Positions 57,894 to 64,000 of a stretch of DNA of 64,000 nucleotides are shown piece by piece. Numbering within the stretch: position 1 is the first letter of the stretch; each line of letters opens with the position of its first letter. Location: the NCBI GenBank assembly GCA_037043015.1, contig CM073321.1:28199010-28263009 (forward strand). The letters run 5' to 3'. The notes under the pieces were generated by a model. The model had not been told where the DNA came from, did no database searches, and worked only from the letters and a program-made list of their open reading frames with translations. Made by a program: the position numbers and the translations under genes. The DNA is from Bryum argenteum (taxonomy: Eukaryota > Streptophyta > Bryopsida > Bryales > Bryaceae).

Positions 57894-58465
57894 TACATAC
57901 CTGAAGGTAACAGTGTGCATCAATATTGTGCACCTCACGATATCCTTACCAAACACAATTTTTTGATGCCAACCTGGATCCATGAGGCTCAAATATAGTT
58001 CATCAGATGGATTTTGAACGATATACAAGGTGGCTGTGTGCCTCATGTTTGCCTCCTTGGGTGCAAATAAATTGACAAAGACATGCAGTGGTAAAAACCA
58101 GTGCACATGCCCCATTCAGCTTCTAGTGGTGGGTTTTGTAACGGCTTGAAAGTCATAAAGCGAAACATAAAGTGAAACGCTTTGTTGGTGTGCATGTCCG
58201 GGAGGGGCCACTCTGAGTCGATGAACGCCGGCAAAAGGAGTGGCTCAATTGATCCATAGAGCAGGCCTGGTGTAGGCGGAAGATACACAAGATTAGAGTA
58301 AAAAATTCCATTGTCGAGAAGCTCGTTGTGAGATCTACCATTGCGAGTGGCTTCCCCGATGTCGCTGTGGAGAACCACAATGGGTCCAAGTATAGAATCG
58401 AAGTCCACCCAATCCACTGATCTCGCTCTGTGGTCGCCAATTCTCCATAGTGACTTACACGACAA
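57894..58465 (-). pseudogene. Decayed gene fragment of unknown function
   Basis: The minus strand reads M-S-C-K-S-L-W-R-I-G-D-H, then W-V-D-F-D-S-I-L-G-P-I-V-V-L, L-V-Y-L-P-P-T-P-G-L-L-Y-G-S-I and F-R-F-M-T-F-K-P-L-Q-N-P. Near 58100 it changes frame and continues F-V-N-L-F-A-P-K-E-A-N, L-Y-L-S-L-M-D-P-G-W-H-Q-K-I-V-F-G-K-D-I. Content on both sides of the frame change is protein-like. No family is recognised. Confidence 0.45.
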
Positions 58466-59001
58466 GAAACACTGACAAGGAAAATTTGTTGCAAGAAGAA
58501 ATGTGCAAGCCTATTATTCCCCCCATTAGTTTGAAATCAGCCGTCACCATCCGCCACAACTCCACAGTATGCACGGCATGTCATCTTCATTTGGCATCAT
58601 GAGGCATACAACCAATGGTGCGGCACCAAGGACAGTGCTATCACTCGTGCTATTAGTACCTCTACTGGGTACACGAATATTATATACTTTTGGCTCATTT
58701 TGTTTTGATTGGTCAATACTTGCCCAAGATATGATGTTGGCACTGTGTGTGCCAAGGTGGAGGGCTGATTTTTTGAATTAAAATCGACGTTAATTGAAAA
58801 AGGAAGTTGGTCTTTTTTACACCCCAAATTTTCTCTAATGATCGTCGATGCTGGAACTCGGCTATACGCCGGGACTTCCATTCCGTCACCTACTGCTCGA
58901 CAATCCGACACCTATGGCGGTCACACCCGACCCACAGCCTGGCACAACCTCCACATGACACCCTCCCGGAAGCGCCCACTCCCAGAGTCATCGACCCAGG
59001 T

Positions 59002-59023
59002 GTGAACCGTCGAAACGGTTCAC
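59002..59023. repeat. Perfect 9-bp-arm hairpin
   Basis: GTGAACCGT, loop CGAA, ACGGTTCAC. It stands alone, with no T-run or gene end beside it. Confidence 0.8.
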
Positions 59024-59333
59024 GCTTGTACGAAATATTATCTACAAGCATTAGTCTAATATTTTTATGTTCAAAATCCCCAATTGGGACATTTAGGCTA
59101 ATTCCTTCGGTTTCCGGAAATTCTATGATAATTGGAGGGGCCTTGCCTAAATGGCCCGGTAGTGTTTAGTCTATACCAAATTAGCAATATTAAATTGTAT
59201 CAAAGTAGAATGACATGTTTTTGATTATGTTTTATGAGTTTATCATTATTTATAATTACCTAGAATCATCCTAATGAATAAGCATAATCAAAGTAATTAG
59301 TTAAATGCTGAGGATGAAATGCTGGATGAACAA

Positions 59334-59362
59334 AGTTTCATCCGGTAAAACCGGATGAAACT
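59334..59362. repeat. Perfect 13-bp-arm hairpin
   Basis: AGTTTCATCCGGT, loop AAA, ACCGGATGAAACT. Related GGATGAA phrases precede it at about 59311 and 59324. It could be the end of an element or a recombination scar. Function unknown. Confidence 0.85.
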
Positions 59363-61673
59363 CTACCACATCCAAGTGCACAACTAGGGAGAGGAAGTAG
59401 AGTTAGTGTTCTAGTTTTTTGGGGGATTATGTGTTTTGGTGGGTAATGAGAAGTGTGTGCGTGGGAAGAGCTAAGGGGTTTTTTGAGTAACATTTTGAAG
59501 GATTGGGTTTTGTGTGTGGTTTTTGTATGTGATTGTTGTTTAGCATGAAGAAGTGAGGGTACAAGGGAGCTTCCAGCCGCTCGAAGCGACGGCGATAATG
59601 AGAAGAAAGGGGCTAAGGACCACCGAAAAAAACCTTGGCACCGATTTGAGCAGCTCGACGGCTGGAGTCCAATCTCAGCATTGGAGCGACCACTACGGCA
59701 TCGGAGCGACCGTCCAACCTCCAACAACGGCTGAGCGACGAGCAGGGGTCTCTCGCGATCTGGTGGCCTGGGCGCAGTTAAAGCCTGCGACTGCTGCGGC
59801 GTTCTTAAAGTGCGGCGGAACTGCAGCCGATCCGACAATGGCACCGTTGGAATTGTCAACGATCACCCAGCTGTCGTGGAGGGAGTGCGGCCGTCACCAA
59901 GAAAGGCGTGAGCAGCACCGACCATTGCGTTACCTTGAAGCAGGACCGGAGCTCGGAGGTGGAACGTCGGCGCCCACAAGAGAGCCGGCCATCGAGCCAG
60001 TCACACGAGGCTTCGGCAACAGCGATCCAGCACGGACGACGGCGACAAGCACGTGATTCAGCACCACCGGCCGAGGAGCAGCGCCGGCTCCGGATCGACA
60101 AGAGGATCGCAGGGCGACGGCGGATTGCTAATAGTGAGCGACAGCAAGCGCGGTGGAGCAGCTACGAGGCTGCCAGCCACCGGTACTTGGCACCACAACA
60201 TCACGAGGATCCCATCGCGATTCAACGATCCCTCGACGTAGCAGATCCGGAGCTCTGAGGTCGAGGCGGCGGTGATCCAAAGCAGGCCAATCGGAGGCGA
60301 TCAACCAGCACGAAGAACGGCCAACGATCCGAAGCTGAGCACGAGCTCAACGCCGCGGAGCAGCAACAGCGCCAGCGTCGGTGCTGGCAGCGACGCGGTC
60401 GCCATCAGCTGCGGAGGACCAGCATCACCGAAATTTCAAGCCCAGCATCAGCGACGGAGGGACGGGGAAGAGCGGACGGCTGCGTGCCAGCACCGGTGCC
60501 CTCACCGGCCAGCAGCATCGTCCTGAGCCCGGCGCAGCAGCAGCATAGCGAAGAACCAGCATCGCAGGAGCGCGATCGGCCGACGGTGGCGAGGACGACG
60601 AACCTGGCTTCGAGCTGCACGTGGATCGGACAGCGCTGGGATCGGACAGCGCTGGGAGCAGCGCGTCGGAGCAAGTAGCCGATCCGGTCGTCGCAGACAA
60701 CGTGAAGGCGGCGGCGCGACCCCGACGAGGTCGGTGCTGGGCAGGCGACTGCGACGGCAGCACGCTCGAGCTCTGAGGGCCGCCAAGGTTCAGTAGCCAA
60801 GTGCCGATCACCACCCTCACCGACGCCTTGTTCCCTCCGTGATAATACGGAGGGTACATAGGGTGACATTAGAGAGTGAGCCATTTCCTCCCCTCCCTTG
60901 CTTTTAATTGTTCGTGATTGTTTGGTCACCTTGCGTGTGTTGATTGCAGTAGATTAAATTGTGAACTTCCATATAAAAAATGGAAAAAGTGATTGCCAAA
61001 AAGAATTGATTGTTGTGTTTTGTTTTTGATTTATGTTACTTTATGAATGTGTGATGGTTTTTTATTGAATGAATGCGCCTTGCTGGAATGTTGTCTTAAG
61101 TAGCTAGTGTACACCGCGTGTGAGGATAGTGTGGAAGCGCTGTTCAAATTTTATGTTGAATTCATAGATTTAGGTTAAAAATTGGAAATTTGGAGCCAAG
61201 CGCGGAAGCGCTGCCCAATTCACTCCGAACTTCATGGTCCAACTTGGAATGGTTAAAATGGTTGTCTAGAAGCTGGTTATGTTGTCCATTGCTTGGAAGG
61301 ATTGTATTGGTTGCACCACCCCCATGGCCCGACTTGTGAGCTAGGACCTTGCCATCGGGATTTAGCCTCACACCAGGCTCGGACCCGGGGCAAACGCCCG
61401 GTGGAAGTAGGCAGTGTTCCTACGACCGAGCACGCCGACATCGCCGACCCGACACTCAAAGCATTTGACCCGACCCAACAGAAGACCAGTTCCCTTTGAC
61501 GATCGACACGACTTACACAGTCGGGCAAACAAATTGGACGAGCAACAGTCGGCCCCAGTGACGTCAACCAACCGATCATCCTTGAGTCACCGGAGAAACC
61601 CGACTCGGAAGACACCGATGCATTCCCGGACCCAGCGGAGCCTGCCAACCTAGGTCCAGTTCACCAAACCCAA
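59363..61673. other. GC-rich tract without a convincing gene
   Basis: From about 59550 to 60830 the sequence is GC-rich and rich in CGAC/GCAGC text. It keeps frames open in several phases on both strands, which is a composition effect. None has a recognisable motif. The region might be the leader or terminal part of an old element. GGATCGGACAGCGCT is repeated in tandem at about 60625-60655. After 60850 the DNA becomes AT-rich, then GC-rich again. Confidence 0.4.
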
Positions 61674-63178
61674 GTGAACCGTCCGCTGTTCCGACCGCCA
61701 CCCCCAATTCAGGTATTGGCCCGCCCGTTCTCTTCCGCATCCCCCTCTTGCTTCTCCACGCACTCCCCCGAGGCCCGGGTGGTCGGCGCGTCAAATGCTA
61801 TTAATGTCATGAAGGACTGGATTTCGTACTTGGAGGAGATCCACAAGAGGAATGGTTAGTACGTCCTCGACTACCACGAGCGTCGGGCTGCCTTTCAGAG
61901 CCAGATCGACTTGGCGAATCAGGAGAAGGCGCAACTTGCAAAGGAGGTTGCGCAGTACAAGACGGCCATCCAGACGCACCGCAACAACATCCAAAACCTC
62001 CAACAATCACTCGCAAACACGTCCTCCCACCTCAACGGTACAAGGAAGCTGCAAGATGACCTCGTTCGTGAAGTCAACAACCGCAACGCCGACCTCACCA
62101 CCCTCCGGGCTCAGTTCAAGCAGCAGGCGGACGAATTAGAGGAACAAAAGCACCTAGTTGAGACGCATGAACAGACGATTCGCGACCTCTAGATGGAAAC
62201 CGACCTCGCCAGGCGCACTATCACCGACCAGAAGGCCGCCATCGAGCAAGCGGATGCCCGACTTGCTCAAATGAAGGAGCAATCGGACTTGTCGGCCATC
62301 GTTGCGACGCGTGTCACCCAGCTCAACAACTCCGCTGACAGAAGTTCAAGAACCGCCTGGCAGCACGACAACGTATCAAGGATTTGAAGACACAACTCCG
62401 ACAGGACCAAGGCCAGATGCTCCGCTACCAGAAGCAACTTGACCTCCTATAGTCAGAGCACAATATGGTGATTCCAGAGCCCGTGGAGGACAAGGATGAC
62501 ATCGAGGTCGACCCAACCACTGCCGGCCCCGAATTTTGGAAGAACCAACGCACCAGCAATGACAAATATAAAGACGACTTCGAAAACAGTGACGAGGCCA
62601 ACTCTACGTTCCGAAGGACTACGCCAAAAAAGCTCGACTCCAAGGACGATGATACCAAGGACAACGCTGACGACCTCGGCACTGGAGGACCCGACAAGTC
62701 GCGTTGATCTGGCGGCCCAAGAGGTTCCGATGGCAATGGAGGCACTAGAGGATCGGGAGGCGATGCCGATGGGGTGCAACAGGCAGTTTGGGCGGCCCTC
62801 CTGGTACAAGCGGCTTGAATGCAGCCCACGACACGGCCTGCCTCTAGCACTGCAGGTGGAACAGGCAATTCAGTCGGGGCAACGGCCTCGGCCGCGACAG
62901 GCAGCCCATCGGTAGCCGACTCAGCCGCATCGATGGCTCCCTCTTCCCGAACCACATCTGCACCACATAGAACGTCCTGCCAGCCCCTCCTCGCGTCAAC
63001 ATCCACTGCGACATCGACCTACAGCGGCCTCCTTTCACCAATCCCAACAAGGCCCTTCTTTTTGCTATCGCCTGAGCCTCCTCGCGAAGCCAACCCACGT
63101 GATGGCTACCCGATTGTCAAGGACCTGATGGAGTTGCAGGACGACTTCCCGTCATTGAAGATCACCACACTTCGATAG
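61674..63178 (+). pseudogene. Fossil coiled-coil ORF, possibly gag-like, next to an LTR-like sequence
   Basis: One plus-strand direction holds a Pro/Ser-rich start, a long coiled coil (Q-S-Q-I-D-L-A-N-Q-E-K-A-Q-L-A-K-E-V), an acidic stretch and a Ser/Thr/Ala-rich tail. It is broken in roughly four to six places. No reverse transcriptase, protease or integrase is recognisable. With the LTR-like sequence that follows, it could be the remains of a non-autonomous LTR element, but a host coiled-coil gene is not excluded. Confidence 0.4.
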
Positions 63179-63621
63179 GAAGAGACGCGGTCATACTCGC
63201 CTGACATGATCGAGCTATCCCGAGTGCCTGGGGTTCAGCACCGACCAAAGAGTTTGGGCACCACCTTTAGTGCCCAGTCGCCTCCAGCTCGTTGTCGCGG
63301 CACCCCCCTAACCAATGACTAGGAGCCTCACCTGCGGTCGACCTTTAGGATGCTTCATCCGACACACGTCGTCAATCCCTTGCAAGAGACGACGAACCGC
63401 CGAACCCGCCGATCGACGACACCTTCCACGGGTAAACCGAAGGCACCACCATTGTCCCCCTCGACCGATTAACAGACCACTAGTTCCGATTCTCCCTGAC
63501 TAGCGATCGACTTCTTGACTTTTTCGAACCGACCTATTGTGTGGCCAATGGTTGCTCGGTCCCCCCTCGAGGGTCCTTAGCTTCTGTCCACAGGGGTGTA
63601 CTTGGCTTAGAGGGAGGGCAA

Positions 63622-64000
63622 TATTAACCAGATATTCTCCGAATATTCCCTTAGGCTAAGTTTGGCTAGTAGACACCTAGTCGATAGTTGACCCATTCGA
63701 TATCCATTTGATATCCGGTAGAGAGTAGGAGAAATAGGCAGGTTTATACCCGACCTAGGCGGCCGACCAGTTAGCCGACACTGCAAATCGAGTGACTGGG
63801 TCGACCCGACCAGATCGGGTAGACCAGGTCTGACACAGTGTCAGACCTGGGACTGTATGTACTCCTCTTCTCGAGTAGAAGGGTGTTGCTCTTCATTTCA
63901 TACTATGTTTTCTCCTTCTCTTAAGCAATTGCCTCTTATTTCTTTATTTAAGTTTGTAGTCGACTTTGTCTTATGTCACGTGAGTCTCGTCGATTTCAGC
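63622..64000 (+). mobile_element. LTR-like sequence (possible Copia-type fossil), cut by the window end
   Basis: A purine tract (AGAGGGAGGGCA) at 63610-63620 is followed by TATTAACCAGATATTCTCCG. Further on a promoter-like and CT-rich part (TGTATGTACTCC, then TTTTCTCCTTCTCTTAAGC) resembles plant Copia LTRs. The right end and any target duplication lie outside the window. Age and family are uncertain. Confidence 0.4.

Noticed and set aside
59553-60929. Several overlapping open frames of 60-174 codons on both strands
   Set aside because: GC-rich composition lowers stop frequency in all frames. No domain, consistent strand or homolog is recognisable.
1-64000. tRNA, rRNA or other structured RNA genes
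   Set aside because: No cloverleaf with a GTTCGANTC-type arm in register and no rRNA-like stretch was found by eye. The one GGTTCGAA-like match falls in SPF30 exon 4.

Overview
This is nuclear DNA of a land plant, most likely a seed-free one (bryophyte, lycophyte or fern grade). The evidence is an intron-rich plant-type SPF30/SMNDC1 splicing-factor gene, an alternative oxidase (AOX) exon with plant exon borders, a transferred chloroplast ycf2 fragment that reads like the liverwort/moss form, and TTTAGGG-type interstitial telomere motifs. The species cannot be named from the sequence. The window is repeat-dominated, and only one gene (SPF30) looks whole.

Layout. 1-2147: a decayed exon and a short tandem repeat. 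2148-18637: about 93 tandem copies of a 177-bp satellite, itself a diverged dimer of roughly 90+87 bp, with higher-order duplications. 18638-25475: decayed, unrecognised genes and non-coding DNA. 25476-28097: intact eight-exon SPF30. 28098-31120: decayed coding fragments.

31121-46259: a nest of terminal-inverted-repeat (TIR) elements. An outer pair of TIRs several hundred bases long encloses an unrecognised gene. That gene is split by a 9705-bp element (34257-43961) with 20-bp TIRs and an exact 8-bp target-site duplication, CATAACCC, giving a hAT-like signature. This element carries a decayed RING-finger gene, a decayed kinase-like gene, G/C-rich subterminal arrays, and a 1.8-kb element whose own TIRs bracket one AOX exon, in the manner of Pack-type gene capture.

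46260-49990: a chloroplast ycf2 fragment and another decayed gene. 49997-57030: a DNA transposon with a multi-exon DDE-like (DUF7869-like) transposase on the minus strand, peppered with a 19-bp near-perfect palindrome, TATCGGCTGSCAGCCGATA, in exons, introns and flanks. Telomere-like motifs in opposite orientation lie near its two sides. 57031-64000: an unrecognised decayed gene, hairpins, a GC-rich tract, and a broken coiled-coil ORF followed by an LTR-like sequence, treated here as a fossil.

A recurring theme is decay: several broken non-viral genes are interrupted by TAG/TAA/TGA where Gln, Arg or Trp would be expected, as cytosine methylation followed by C-to-T change would produce. The best candidates for something undescribed are the palindrome family at 50-57 kb and the nested gene-carrying TIR element at 31-46 kb.
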